This document shows, piece after piece, positions 44,774 through 56,334 of a DNA stretch of 64,000 bases (the first letter of the stretch is position 1; every line of letters begins with the position of its first letter). The position numbers and the translations under genes were made by a program. Source of the stretch: Acholoe squamosa (taxonomy: Eukaryota; Annelida; Polychaeta; Phyllodocida; Polynoidae); assembly GCA_949317995.1 (NCBI GenBank), contig OX439047.1, forward strand, positions 1,412,501-1,476,500, read 5' to 3'. Under the pieces are notes generated by a model, which had not been told where the DNA came from, did not search any database, and saw nothing but the letters and a program-made list of their open reading frames with translations.

Positions 44774-47459
44774 ATGGAAGATGGTGAAATCATGTCACCA
44801 TCCCCAGGAACAAGGTGGAGAGATCCACAGGAACACTACTCAGATGGGTTAGCAGATGTAAGAAAAAACTTACACGACGAACTGGAAGAATTTGGAGATT
44901 CCTTATTCATGCCAGGAGGTACCTCGAAACCTGCACCTGTGCACAAAAGTACTGCTCAATTTGATCAACTACCATTTGAGGTACCGAAGCCAAGTGCAGG
45001 TATGTTTGAAAGTCCATATAGTTCTCGAATTAAACACCAGAAATGGGGATTTGAGAAAAACAAAATGGAGGAGCTTGAAGACATGAAAGCTGAATACAAG
45101 AAGATCCTAAAGGATCTCGTCACACTGACCGGGACTCGAGACAGAATTCTGACTGAAAACAAACAGTTGATGTCAGAACGTCTTGATTACGATCAGAGTT
45201 ATAGACGCCAACAACAACTGTTGTTGGATAGAATGGAGAAAGAAAAACAAGATTTCCAACTCCAGCACAAACAGTATCGTGATGCATTATACACGGCAGA
45301 TTTGGAATACAGAGCCTCGTGTGAAGAGTTGAACAGAACTAGACAAGAGTTAAATTCAACTCAATCGGCCCATGGCAAGTATCAAGAAGAGCTGAAAAAA
45401 CATAGAATCAGCCTTCAAAGATGCATGAAGTACGTATCATAAACAAACTGAAGAGCATGAAAAACTCAGAGGTCAATGGATACGTGAATCAGCAAACTTG
45501 ACTGCTAAGCAGACAAAAATGCTAGATGACTATTCGAAACTGGAAGCTAAAGCTATCGAGATGTCAAAGTATCTAGAGTATACTGGTCGTGCAGTAGGCA
45601 CTCTTGAAACAGACTTTACTGTTTCAGGAATTGTCCTAAACACGACGTGTAACCAGATGATCTCTTTGAGGGGTGAGGACGAGGTAACAGAGAACACTGT
45701 ACCTCGTTGCGAAGAAGTAAAGAGTCATCAGGTTAGATTTACGGATAATACCTCGAAACCTCTTGGTTTAGGTACGGGAAATACTGGAGGTGCTTCGACG
45801 AGTGGAATTAAACAAAACCACTCAGTAGGAACTTCCAACTTTGACGGCAGATGGCCACAACAGTCACCTTTAGGGGGACCAAATGGCCCATATGCCCAGT
45901 ATGGATGAAATCAATCCCAAGCGGGAACAAATCCGTCCAATAGTAACGCCCGGAATGCATCCAGAGGAACAACCGGACAAACATCCGGGAATTCCAGTAC
46001 AACTGGAGGACAATCTGGATACTCCCAAGGATCCGGATCTTCAGGAGATAGTTCCAGAGGCAAACCCTCTGCCGGTAGAACTGGTTCCAATAATGGAAAT
46101 CAGTCGTCTGGAACAAGAGGAAACACTAATAACAATAGTGGTTTCTTTAGTTTTGGTGGAAATGCACAACCCACCAATAATCCAGGGTCAACTCCTCAAA
46201 CCGATGGATACACCTTCTCACAGGTGCCTACATCCGGAGCAGGAGGATCAGGGGGTGGAGGAGGACCACCACCCGGTGACTTTGGGAGTACTTATGTGAC
46301 GAATCCTCCACGGAAAAAGAGACTCAGTCGACAAGTATCTCTTTCTCCAGGGTTGCAAGCACTGCATGATTCCAATGCAGCGATTGCTAACTTAGGTGTT
46401 GATTGTTACAATCAAGGTCTGGACGATATGGAGATCATGGAATGGAGTAGGGGATTACCCCTTACTGGATCAACGAATCCGGCTCGTAGGGTAGCTAAGA
46501 TACCTACTCCCTTTAATGCCAAGAATCCTTGGAAGAAGGAGTATCAAGGCTGTGCAGATGTCTTTAACTGCAAGGGATGGGGTAAAGCGGAAGCACTCCC
46601 CTATCTAGTATGCTGGTTAAAGGAGGGCGATGGTAAAGGAGCCGTGGAACAATGGAGAGAATCCCAAATTGTGGGACTCTCAGCCCATATGAAATATAAT
46701 GAACTCATAGAGATTGCTTCATATTTATATGGAAATATAGTTGGGGAAGATCCTTGGTTGACGTTCACTAAAAGAACGCAGAAACCTAAGGAATCTGCCA
46801 AAGTTTTCGGCTTAGAATGCCAACGACTGTTGCATAAAGCCAGACCTCAATGGAGATTAGATGATGAATGCTTCTTAGATGAAATGTTTAAACAATTCAT
46901 CGAGGGATTGCGGAATCAGGAACACAGGACCGTGGCCTGTGAAGCTTGGAAGAATGATGCCTCTTTGACAGATTTGTTCCAGTCCTTAGATCATTATGAT
47001 CATAAGGCCCGGATCTTTGCCGGGAAGGTACCCCAACGGATGTTAGCAATGATAATTCCAGATGGGATACCCGAAACCGATTCATCTGAATCAGGGCAAC
47101 CTGACGATGATGAAAATGTTGGGGCCGTTGGTCAAGGAAACCCCCGGTACAACCGGACCTGGGGAAAGAAAATGGGTTTCATCAAGGAGAAAGTGATTGC
47201 CACCAAACCTCCTGTGACTCAACCCGATACCAAACCAAACACCGGTCCGTCTTTATCGGAGGACCTGGTTGCCAACTTGGTGAAAAAGATCACTGAGAAT
47301 CTTAGAAGGCCTAGGCCCGATAGGAGTGTAGTGACGTGCTTTCGATGTCAGGAAACTGGACATCATGCTGCTGAGTGTGAGGCAGATAAGCCAGTTTATA
47401 GAAACGCTCGTTACCGGAATAATGCGGGTAAGGAGGACTCAGTGAAGAAGGAAAACTGA
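44774..47459 (+). pseudogene. Gag of plus-strand gypsy
   Basis: ATG at 44774. The first ~220 codons form a long coiled coil (EYKKILKDLVTLTGTRDRIL). A frameshift near 45435 moves to a second frame, which stays open to 47459 except for a TGA at 45906-45908. That frame holds a Gly/Ser/Asn-rich linker with an FSFGG motif, a capsid region (VFNCKGWGKAEALPYLVCWL, LTFTKRTQKPKESAKVFGLE) and the knuckle CFRCQETGHHAAEC (CX2CX4HX4C). The layout, with a coiled coil before the capsid, matches the related minus-strand element. It would form the particle and bind genomic RNA. Confidence 0.85.
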
Positions 47460-47573
47460 GTGGGGGTGTCCATGATGGCAACCGGATTACCCCCCGAGTG
47501 AGTGATTGCCATGACTGCCAGCCTATCGCCACTTGTAGTGCTAGTGAGAATCCTCTAGCGATTTCGCCCAGCA

Positions 47574-48539
47574 GTGAAGCTAAGGGACCTGATCAGTTCC
47601 TTACTCATGAGGCTGGGGAGACTGATAGTACACCAGGTGTCAAGAACCGTCAGAAGAACACAGAGGGGAAACCCGATATCAATCAAGAGGAAGTGGCCAA
47701 TGGGTTCCAGGGTGGGGTGTGCCCAGCTTCCCCCGGGTCATCCTTGTCTCGAATTTCTGAAGGGATGTGGATTTGACCTCGGAGCTAAGACGGAACTTGC
47801 CAAGTACGCAAGTTGTCCTACCTACTTGAAAGGTAGGAGGTGGTACGCAGTTGTATCTGTGAGTGGTAGATCTGCTGAGTTTCTTGTCGATACGGGTGCT
47901 AGCCACTCCTGTATTGCTAAGAGATTCTATGATCTTTTGCCTACGAATCATGAAACTTTCATAACGGAAGGAAATGCTCGTACGGCCGATGGAAGCATGA
48001 TGCAAACATTCGGTAGAACATGTATGAGGTTCAGTCTACAGGAGGATAAGGATTTCATCCTTACTCCTACTGTGGCGAACATCGCGGATGATGGTATACT
48101 TGGTCTGGATTTTGCTGCATTATATGGAGCAAGGTTAGATTCCCAGAGGAAAATATTGGAAGTTAGAGACCCATATCATCTCGAAGTACAATGCGTACTT
48201 AGACAAGTGAGCAGTGTAGCCCAGACTGTTAAGATACCACCAGGCACCGCCTGTGATGTCTTATGTCGAGCGGACAGAGAGTTTTCAGAAAAAACCGGAG
48301 TTATAGAGCCAGATATGGCAATGTTGTCAAGTATCGGTAATAAGACTGTCTACGTCCAGAAGGATATGATCCTAGGGTCGGTTGTCCTCTCTGAAATAGT
48401 AGAAGGCTGTGAACATGCTTTGGCACCCGGAGTCCCTTCCTCATCCGAAAGGAATCCGGAATTAGATTATCTAATAGCCAAAAGCCATGTCGAAAATGAA
48501 GAACAACGTGAAGCTCTAACTGTCTTGCTAGACAAGTAA
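47574..48539 (+). pseudogene. Protease region of plus-strand gypsy
   Basis: Starts in a pol leader (HPCLEFLKGCGFDLGAKTEL). The active site AEFLVDTGASHSCIAKRF and the second-half landmark [16 protein letters not shown] follow. It ends at an in-frame TAA (48537-48539); the following codons continue the same frame toward RT. The stretch 47460-47573 links gag and pol; pol probably followed gag by frameshift, but decay hides the site. Confidence 0.85.
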
Positions 48540-49201
48540 CGTAAAGCTTTTGCAGCACCAAGTGAACAATTGGGGCGTACCGACAAGGTACTGCATACGA
48601 TTGACACTGGTGAGAATGAACCTTTTAAGATTCCTTATAGAAGACTCCCACTAGCCAAGAAAAGGGTAGCTGAGGAGGATACTGGCAAGTGGGTATGCAT
48701 CCGGAAGACATGGAGAAGACGGCCTTTTCCAGTCATATTGGGTTATTCCAATATAATGTGATGCCGTTTGGGTTGTGCAATGCACCGGCGACATTTGAAG
48801 CCATGATGGAAACTTTATTAAGTGACCTATTATGGAAGAAATGTCTCGTCTATCTGGATGATGTGATAGTCTTTGGGAAGACATACGAGGAATGCTTGGA
48901 AAATTTAGGTATGGTTCTGGAATGGATCATAGCTAATGGATTGAAGCTGAAGCCCAAGAAATGTGATCTTTTTAAGAGATCCATTAATTACTTGGGACAA
49001 ATAATCTCGAATGAAGGGATTAAAGCCAATCCGGAGAAACTGGATGCCGTGTCAAATTGGCAGGCACCCACGAATGCTAAAGAAGTTAGATCCTTTTTTG
49101 GATTCTGTACCTATTACAGGGACTTTATACCAGGATATTCGAGGGTCACCTTTCCTATTCAGAGTTTGTCCCATTGGACACTTGGAGTGAGGAAGGAATG
49201 A
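48540..49201 (+). pseudogene. RT of plus-strand gypsy, internally deleted
   Basis: Reads the RT entry (IDTGENEPFKIPYRRLPL), then jumps near 48675-48690 to GMHPEDMEKTAF. Compared with the related minus-strand element about 95 residues are lost, including the first catalytic Asp (LDLQSGYWQI in the relative). The second half keeps VMPFGLCNAPATFEAMM and CLVYLDDVIVFG. The thumb ends with a TGA (49199-49201) that is in frame with RNase H. The product cannot polymerise. Confidence 0.85.
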
Positions 49202-49903
49202 TTTCCTTGGGGATCCGAGCAAGATGAAGCCTTTATGAAAATAAAGGGTTTGTTTGCCAGTACACCTGTGTTGAAGTACCCGACGGAGAATGATCATTTC
49301 ATTCTAGATACTGATGCTAGTAATGAAAGCATAGGAGCTGCCCTTTCTCAGGTCCAGGATGGGGTTGAAGTTCCTATAGCCTTCGCTAGTAACACGTTGA
49401 GTAACTCTCAAAGAAATTATTGTACCACTAAACGTGAGTTGTTGGCTGTGGTGGTCTATACGAAGAAGTTCAAGCACTTTTTGTGGGGAAGTGATTTCAC
49501 TCTACGGACTGATCACTCTTCTCTCAGATGGTTATTGAACTTCAAGGATGCAGAGGGGATGATAGGTCGCTGGTTGGCGCACCTATCCAAATTCGGTCTA
49601 AATCACAGCCAGATTGAACACCGAGCCAGGGCAAAACATTTAAATGCGGATGCTTTGTCTAGAATCCCGGTGAGGAAATGTGCAAACGCTGAGTGCACTG
49701 ATTGTGGAGCACACAATGCTGTATTGGCAGGGGTTCGAGTACCTTTCGAAACCCAACCGGAACATGTTTTGAATTGGTCCGTGGAGACCATTCAACAGTT
49801 CCAGAAGTCTGATGCAGTCACATCACGTTTGATTAAGTTTCTTAATCAGGGTATCTGTCCTCCAAGACCTGACGTTGCATTGGAGAACAGGGAGATGAGA
49901 TGA
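49202..49903 (+). pseudogene. RNase H of plus-strand gypsy
   Basis: Landmarks: FILDTDASNESIGAALSQ, TTKRELLAVVVYTKKF, LRTDHSSLRWLLNF and AKHLNADALSRIP, with the catalytic Asp, Glu and Asp present. The linker CANAECTDCGAHNAVLA (two CxxC-type pairs) follows, as in the related element. TGA stops flank it (49199-49201 and 49901-49903) without a change of frame. Confidence 0.85.
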
Positions 49904-51277
49904 TTCCTAGCTCAATGGGCCGAGCTAGAAGTCCGGGATGGTATTCTATTTCAGTGGAAGAACTATTCTAATAGGAGGAAAACCTTGCAAGTTGTCATAC
50001 CTAGGGCTATGCAATGAGATATTATGTATTTCTGTCATGGGCATAGAACTAGTGGACACTTTGGAAAGAACTGGTCTCTAGAACGTCTATCCAGACGATA
50101 CTATTGGCCTGGCATGAGTACAGATCTCACCCGATGGGTAGAGACCTGTCCCGAATGCTGTAAGAACAAACCAGGACCCGGGTTAGGCAAATTGCCATTA
50201 TCCCAAGTACACCCGAGTGTTTCCTTTACCAGATCATAAGGCTGCTACTTGTGCTATGGCCTTTGTAAAAGGGTGGGTATTGCACCTAGGTGTCCCACTC
50301 ATGTTACATAGTGACCAGAGCAGAGAATTTGAGTCTAGCCTGTGGCAAGAGATGTGTAATTGTCTAGCGATCTGCAAGACAAGAACTAATCCCTATAGGC
50401 CACAGAGTGATGGACAAGTAGAGAGATTCAATAGGACTCTGATCCAAGTATTGAAGTCTCTAGTAAATGAGCAGATGGATGATTGGGACGAACAATGTGA
50501 ATTCATGGTACATGCTTATAATGGCACTGTACACTCGAGCACAAACTGTTCTCTTATCTCCTTGTTTTTGGAGAGGATTTAATTATGCCAGCAGATTTGG
50601 TGTTTGGCGTAATAAGAATGAATCCGGAAGCCCCTTGCCAGGTGATGTTTGTAGAGTCTCTACGAGATAACTTCAAACAAGCCTATGAGAGGGTTAGAGA
50701 TGAGTTGCAGAAAACTGCACGTTGGCAGAAGGTTGGTTATGACACAGGTCTAAAAGCTAGATTTTTTAATCTGGGGGGTAGAGTTTTGCATCTACACCAA
50801 CCTCTTTCCAACCTGAAATTAGCCAGCAATTGGGATGGACCCTTCACTATAACCCAGGTTATTAGTGATTGTACAGTGATTATTAAATCACAGCTTGGTA
50901 AATGTTACAAGTCAAATGTAGCGAGACTACGCCCATGGAGGGGGAGGGATATCTCCACCGAAATGTACGGCGATGGTTTATTAGAAGTAATGGAACAAAA
51001 TCGTTTGAGACAACTCTAAGTGGTACCAACCCGAAGGCAAGGACCCGGGCGGCCACAGAAGGTTGTAGACCCGAAGAGGGTGGTGCCCCCTGTCGTAACA
51101 TCCGGAAAGCAGGGGAAGATACAAAAAGTTTCGGCAGGTGCAGGTAGAAATAAGAGGAAAGGTCCTTCTAAGGCTAAGAAGACCTTGGAAAAGGCTCTTA
51201 TGGATACCAGGTCAATAAAAGAGGCCTCAAAACCTCTTAGACGCAGTCCAAGGTTGCTAAAGACTGCCGTAACCTAG
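49904..51277 (+). pseudogene. Integrase of plus-strand gypsy, internally deleted
   Basis: In-frame TGAs at 49901-49903 and 50015-50017 precede the zinc module (FCHGHRTSGHFGK, CPECC). At about 50215 some 40 residues are missing compared with the relative, taking the first catalytic Asp. The second Asp (MLHSDQSREFES) and the Glu (SDGQVERFNRT) remain. A frameshift near 50560 precedes the C-terminal region. The tail after a TAA (51017-51019) is strongly basic, with GPGRPQK, an AT-hook-like core, and RRSPRLLKT. Confidence 0.85.
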
Positions 51278-51380
51278 CCTGTTAACACAATGAGTGTGTT
51301 GTCCTGTACTGTGTACTGGTATATGTTGTAACCTTGTTCAATGTATATTTGAGCCGGTCACGAGTTCCTGGAAAATGACC
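51278..51380. other. Flank between the two gypsy elements
   Basis: About 100 bp with no match to the LTR of either element. It ends GACC next to the TG of the LTR at 51381; the matching target duplication would lie beyond the window. Confidence 0.4.
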
Positions 51381-51837
51381 TGTAGTGTTCTACCCCTCGA
51401 TGTTCAATCGAATCTTTCGATAAACAACAAAGAACAACTATTCAGGTTCCAGTTAAAACTTTATTGTCTAATAACACATAGGCATCAGCCGTTCTCGATC
51501 ACAGTTACAGGTGGCAGAGTTTGAACTCTATAACAAGTTCGACACTAGGCCTTCTAGTGTCTACAGTTGATATTCCACATACACCTCCTCTGTGCAGCAG
51601 CACAGAGGAGTATTAGAATATGGTAGCCGGGCAGCCGCCAACCATCGCTCACGATGGTCAGTCGGGCCTGAGGAAGGCCGTACAACGGCCTTATATACAC
51701 CGGAGTCGAGGGCCACGTGACCAAGTGGTGACGTGGCGCTGGATTCCAGCGCCCCCAGGCGTCGGGTAATAGAGGTGCTCTCGATGTCGCCCACGAGGAC
51801 CACGAAGGTACCTCGAAGACGACGCGGGACCACCACA
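51381..51837 (-). repeat. 3' LTR of TFA-carrying gypsy
   Basis: Starts TGTAGTGTTC. The inner edge is inferred at 51837 (CACCACA) from the adjacent polypurine tract, since the other LTR is cut. On the minus strand there is TATATAAGG (51689-51697) and AATAAA (51460-51465). Confidence 0.85.
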
Positions 51838-51852
51838 CCACCCCCCACTAGA
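51838..51852 (-). other. Candidate polypurine tract
   Basis: The minus strand reads AGTGGGGGGTGG just before the LTR. G-rich rather than purely purine; chosen because it lies at the expected place. Confidence 0.45.
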
Positions 51853-52013
51853 CTGAAACGAGGTCTCTGAAAATTCAGAGATCCCGGATCAGTCTAAACA
51901 AATAGATAATAATTTAAACTACTGGATCCGTCGACATGGTCGACAGAAACAGTAGAGGAATATATAGAAATATAGTTTCTACTGTACTGTAGAAAAAAAA
52001 ATTATTATCACAG

Positions 52014-52430
52014 TTAATTATAAGGCGTTGTTCCATCCAACGTAGGAGACCAGTGTCGAAACACTGCTTCACGACCTGCTCCTGGTCGATCCGAGGGAGG
52101 CACGACCGGGTATGGTAACCGGGGTCGTGTCGTTTCCTCCCTGTCTCGTTGAGAAGCTCCTTCCAGCATAGGAAGCCCATCGACAGTGTACAGTACAACT
52201 GTGATGGTCCTTCGACCGTGAGGCCGAGGATGTGTGGCACCACTGGGCCCTAAGACCGGGGTGGCGTCGGATCCACACAGCTTCGCAGGGAGGTCCGGAG
52301 ACAGGAAAGGTACCCCCACTCGTGAAGGGTACACCGTCGTCCGGGAACGAGTTCCCGGGGGTTCCATGCTGACATCGAGACTCTGTTCGATGTCAGCGAT
52401 CCAAGCTGAAGAGGAGGAGCAGTAGTATCA
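52014..52430 (-). pseudogene. Open frame downstream of the TFA gene
   Basis: 117 codons from an ATG at 52367 (open upstream to about 52425), ending at TAA 52014. Rich in Pro, Arg and Thr, with TITVVLYTVDGLPML. It is in a different frame from TFA, which stops at 52433. It may be the shifted C-terminus of the TFA protein or a separate small product. No domain recognised. Confidence 0.4.
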
Positions 52431-52432
52431 TA

Positions 52433-55308
52433 CTACTGATCCTCCGAGATGGACCCTGTAGCGGCGTCGATTTCAGCCTGCTCTCCGTCAGTGCGTTCAT
52501 CCTCATGTGAAGCACTGGCGGCTAGCTGGCCTGAAAACATCGGCGACTCCGGCAATGGGGCCACACGGTCCATTGTCGTACTCCAAGCCTCGTTAGAGGT
52601 CTCGGGTGCATCCTGGGAGTCTCCCTCAGCATCTGAGTGGAGGACTGCCGAGTCTGCTGAGTCGCTTCCGTCGTCCTCGTCGCTCTCCCGACCTTCAAGG
52701 TCGTCCTTGTCTCCCTGGTCAGGGGGAGCCGTTGGAGATTGACCGACGACATCGACGTCCCTGTCTATATCCATCGACTGTTCCGCCTGGGCAGGTTCTA
52801 CTGCTTGGGCGGAAGCCGACGGGTCCGGGCAGACGGCTACACTCGCGGGGACCAGAGGTGTGATGCCATGAAGATCCGGATGGATCTTCGGTGATACCAC
52901 TCTCTGAACCGGTGGTGGTGCAGGCTCGGTGGCTCCCGAGAGGGTTATCAAGGGAGCCGATGAGGAAGGCGCGGCTGCTGGTGGGTAGACGGAGGCACCG
53001 AGAGACCTACCCGGGGTGTCAGGCTTGTCCTGCACCACCTGCTCTCGGCCCAACATCGTCATAGCCGAGCTCAGACTGTCAATCCTTGGAGATAACTCTC
53101 TCAAAGGATTCGACTGAGCCGCCAGTGTCCTGACGTCAGGAACCACTCCACCCTCAATGAGGTACCTCTGCGCTTCGCGGGAGGGCTCAGTTCGAACGGG
53201 CTTCAGGGTTCGGATGCCATGGTGCTTGTCCTTCATCCATTCCGAGAGTTGGACCCCGAAGACTCTAAAGAATTCGCGGTCGATTTCCTCCCAGCCTTCT
53301 ATGATACCATTCCTCTTGGTGATATCATATTGGGCCTGTGACTCAAAGTTATTGAGACGCGTTCGGACATCGGTCAGACGAGAGTCCATCTCCATCTGAA
53401 CGGTCTGGCGCGCCTCTTCCCTAAGAGCTGGAAGAAGCTCGTTACGGATGGCCATGTTTGTTCTATCAAACAGGCCGAACAAGTAGGCACTCGCTTCCTC
53501 GCGGAATGCCTCACCGAATTGGTCGATAGCAGGGCTACCCGTCATTTGTAGAAGTCATTTACAACGTTCCACGAACGTCTTGGGGACCCCACGTTCGACG
53601 CCATCGCCGTATGCAGGCTGTGCCAACTCCCAACGCAAGGTTGCTGTCGGGGTGTCGGCGCCTGTCACGACGTTGGAGAAGGTGGCTCCTGCTGCCGAGG
53701 TCAGTGTCACGCCTCCCACATGGACACGCGGCGTGGCAGCTGGGGTGCTGCCCTCTGCCGCTGTAGGGGGCTTGACAGGGGGAGACGAGTTGGTGGTCAC
53801 CTTGGGTTGTCGATCACGACCACTCCGGGATTCCACCGTCTTGCCTCCAGTTTTAGCACCGCTGGTGCTAGGTTTGGCCGAACCGGTCGAAGCAGTCTTC
53901 AACTTTTTAGGAGCCGGGGCCGGGGCGGCTTTCGATGCCCTTTCGGGCTTCGAGGGAGCAGCCTGCGGCTTAGGCTTCTTAGGTTCAGTCGAACCGGCAG
54001 ACTTTCCAGCATCTGTAGAGTGGGGCCTCTTGTTCCCACCTGTAGAGGCTGTCGGTCCTGGGTCTCGAGGACGACTGGCCTCCCGCTTCTTCCGCTGCTC
54101 TACCCTGAACTCGGGGTAGGCGCCGTAGAAAGCGGGCATCAATTCCGGTCTGATATACAGGCGCTTCGTAGACGGGGGTGCGGGTGCCATCCGCATCCAG
54201 TGTCTAGTCGGCGCGCCTGTTTTCTCATTCCGTTCACACTTTCCAACCAGCGTTTCCACTAGTTGGATAGCGCCCTCGGCGTTGTACTTATGGGGCTGCT
54301 TATACGACTTCAAGCCCCTTCGTGTGGTCACGAAAGGAGGAGAGGTCGGGTCATCGGGGTCCTGATAACATGGAATGGTCTTTTCCACCTTAACACAACC
54401 GAACTGCGGATGGATGGCTTGATGCTCTTCCACCAAGTGTCGAGCATACCTGCCGTCTGTCGCGTATACGCAAGGGGGGAACCCCTTACGTGTGCAGTTC
54501 TTGAAAGCACACTGCTGCCCTGGATTGAAGATGCGCCATGCGAACCCAATCCGCTGTCACTCGGGCAGCGACACCCCCGACGAGTCTGAGGCATTCGTGA
54601 TATTCTCGATCATCGAGACATACCAGTCAATGGCATGAGTATCATCTGAATACCACTCGTCGTCGTCACTACCATCCTTGCCGACGAGACTAGGGAGTAC
54701 CACTTGACCATTCTTGCGGTAGTCCTGAAGCTTGGTCAGTGGCCTGTCATCGACATACTCAGTACGTCACTTGGCAGTGATTGCTGACAGCCGCTTCCAC
54801 GCGTCGACAGCCTTGGCCGTGTCTGGGGGAGAGGATACGGTGCTCTCCACGGCACCGGCATCGACTTCCGACGGCTCCGTTCCAGGTTCCGGGGGTGCAG
54901 TAGACTCGCTTTCCCGGGCTGGAGCCTTCTTGGCTGCGGATTCCTTTTTGCTACTTTCCTTTTTGGGCACCTTAGGGATCTTGAAGTCTTTCAAGGTCCC
55001 CTTGGATGCCTTCGATTCGGTGGGCTTCTTGCCCTTAGAACCTGAAGGGGTAGCACTTTTCGATGGAGCAGGTGTCGACGGCTCGTCGACCTCCATCTCG
55101 TCGGGGGAGGAGTCTCTCGAGGCGGCAGCAGCCGCGACTTTCAAGTCGCGCTTCTGCTGCTTAGCAGCCTCCTTCGCCTTTCGGCGGAGCTCCTTCTCCC
55201 GCTCCTGGGACTCGGCCAAGGCTTTCTGTGCATCCTCGATCTGCTTCAGAAGAGCTGCACTTTTAGCCGAGGTAGACTCGAGCTCTTGCTCGGGTCTGGT
55301 CCTCTTGG

Positions 55309-55339
<31 letters not shown>

Positions 55340-55423
55340 CTTCTTCTTCTTCTTCTTCTTCTTCTGCGACTTGTGGCTCGCCGAAGAGCTGTACCCTGAC
55401 TGCTCGTCGGACGAGGACCCCAT
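52433..55423 (-). pseudogene. TFA-family copy 3: two-finger, coiled-coil, acidic-tail protein
   Basis: From ATG 55421-55423 in ideal context (ACCATGG) one frame runs 996 codons to TAG 52433, broken only by TGA at 54767, 54557 and 53555. Order: Ser-rich start; a run of Lys from an AAG repeat; a charged coiled coil (about residues 55-115); a Pro/Ser/Lys-rich stretch; DDDEWYSDDTHAIDWYVSMI; finger 1 C305-X4-C310-X18-H329-X4-H334 (CAFKNC, HLVEEH); a second module with PPFVTTRRGLK; a Lys/Pro/Ala-rich spacer; a helical region with EFFRVFGVQLSEWMKDK (about residue 718); and an acidic tail. A frame open upstream from GTG 55630 lacks an ATG and is probably leader. Copies at 21-36 kb share DDEW, fingers and the FF..FG segment. 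Function unknown; nucleic-acid binding is inferred from fingers and basic runs. Confidence 0.7.
55309..55366. repeat. (CTT)n microsatellite inside TFA copy 3
   Basis: About 18-19 CTT triplets, giving a poly-lysine run on the minus strand near residue 20-40 of the protein. Such a tract can change length without changing frame. Confidence 0.95.
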
Positions 55424-55773
55424 GGTTCTTCCTGAACTGATGGGTTCCACTTGAAGAGAAGACTCCGGGTCTCGAACCGTTCTCAGACGGGACGAGACGG
55501 CGAAGAGGATCTTCGAGGTGTTTCGATCCGCACTCTGGCGGGTCGAAGCCTCGAAGGTGCCTCGAGCCACACTCACTGGAGCCTCAAGAGAACACGAACC
55601 TGCGCTCACGCAGGTCGTGTCCCTCGACACTAGGCAGGGGAGACCTCCTACACTCAGGTTGGAAGTCCCCAGGCGGAGCGTACTAGCTGGAATAAGCTAG
55701 GCTTAGTCCAGCTTATCTGCGTCCGACTCTCACGAGAAGGGCGCAGATGTGACCTCCGTGGTGTGCGACGCGG

Positions 55774-55849
55774 CCTTTTATCCCTGTGGCGCACGCCTCT
55801 GATTGGAGGAAGGGCCTAGGTGACCGAGGGGGGCGAACCCTATTGGTCC
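55774..55849 (-). promoter_or_regulatory. CCAAT/TATA promoter-like sequence upstream of TFA copy 3
   Basis: On the minus strand, GGACCAATAG (about 55840-55849) and CCTCCAATCAG (about 55799-55809) precede GGGATAAAAGG (55774-55784). The TATA-type box lies about 350 bp upstream of the ATG at 55423. This order and spacing is that of a Pol II promoter. It would let the TFA frame be transcribed separately from gag-pol. Not proven. Confidence 0.45.
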
Positions 55850-56334
55850 ACAGCGCATCACGCCATGACCAAATAAGGTAATGTTCAAAAAATAGAACGA
55901 CTCACTCTCCTCACACCGTCACGCTCTGGTTCTCCAGTCGCAATGTTTGCATATGCCGTTATTTCCTATGCGGTCTATGGGTTCCAACACTATCAACATG
56001 GATAATTAGGACACCCCCCCTTCTATCAGACTACCGGGATAAAAAATGGTTCCAATATGGATCTACCCTTCGGGCAGAATCCACCAGCCTAAGCTGGGAA
56101 CCCATCCTCACAGTCCAATAAAAATCAGAGGCCCCAAACTTCCATGTTTCTAGTGTCAGGTTGTCTCAAACTAAGAGGCAATCGCATGACTTCTCGTTGT
56201 GTAATTTTTTTATTCACCGTCGGCTTCACGTCCACAGACAGATTTACTCAAGAACGGCACCTGTTATTTTAAATCCTCTTTAAAAAAAAAAACAGGTTAG
56301 TAAAGCTGCTGCTTAGTATTGTGCGAATCATCGA
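55850..56334 (-). other. Spacer between pol and TFA promoter
   Basis: No open frame or repeat of note. It contains short A/T runs (56280-56300). Confidence 0.5.

Larger units (their letters stand above)
44774..51277 (+). mobile_element. Gypsy element without LTRs, internally deleted
   Basis: Gag, protease, RT, RNase H and integrase run on the plus strand. The match starts exactly at the gag ATG, right after module R, so the 5' LTR and leader are missing. The 3' end stops at 51277, about 100 bp before another gypsy element's LTR (51381). Two deletions remove catalytic parts of RT and integrase. It is related to the minus-strand gypsy at 51-64 kb (shared [14 protein letters not shown] and CTDCGxHNAVLA). 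Confidence 0.85.

Noticed and set aside
54732..55454. Plus-strand 240-codon frame with a poly-Phe run
   Set aside because: It is the antisense shadow of TFA copy 3; poly-Phe comes from the CTT repeat.
55424..55630. Upstream extension of the TFA frame
   Set aside because: Begins at GTG with no ATG; the ATG at 55423 has ideal context, so this part is treated as leader.
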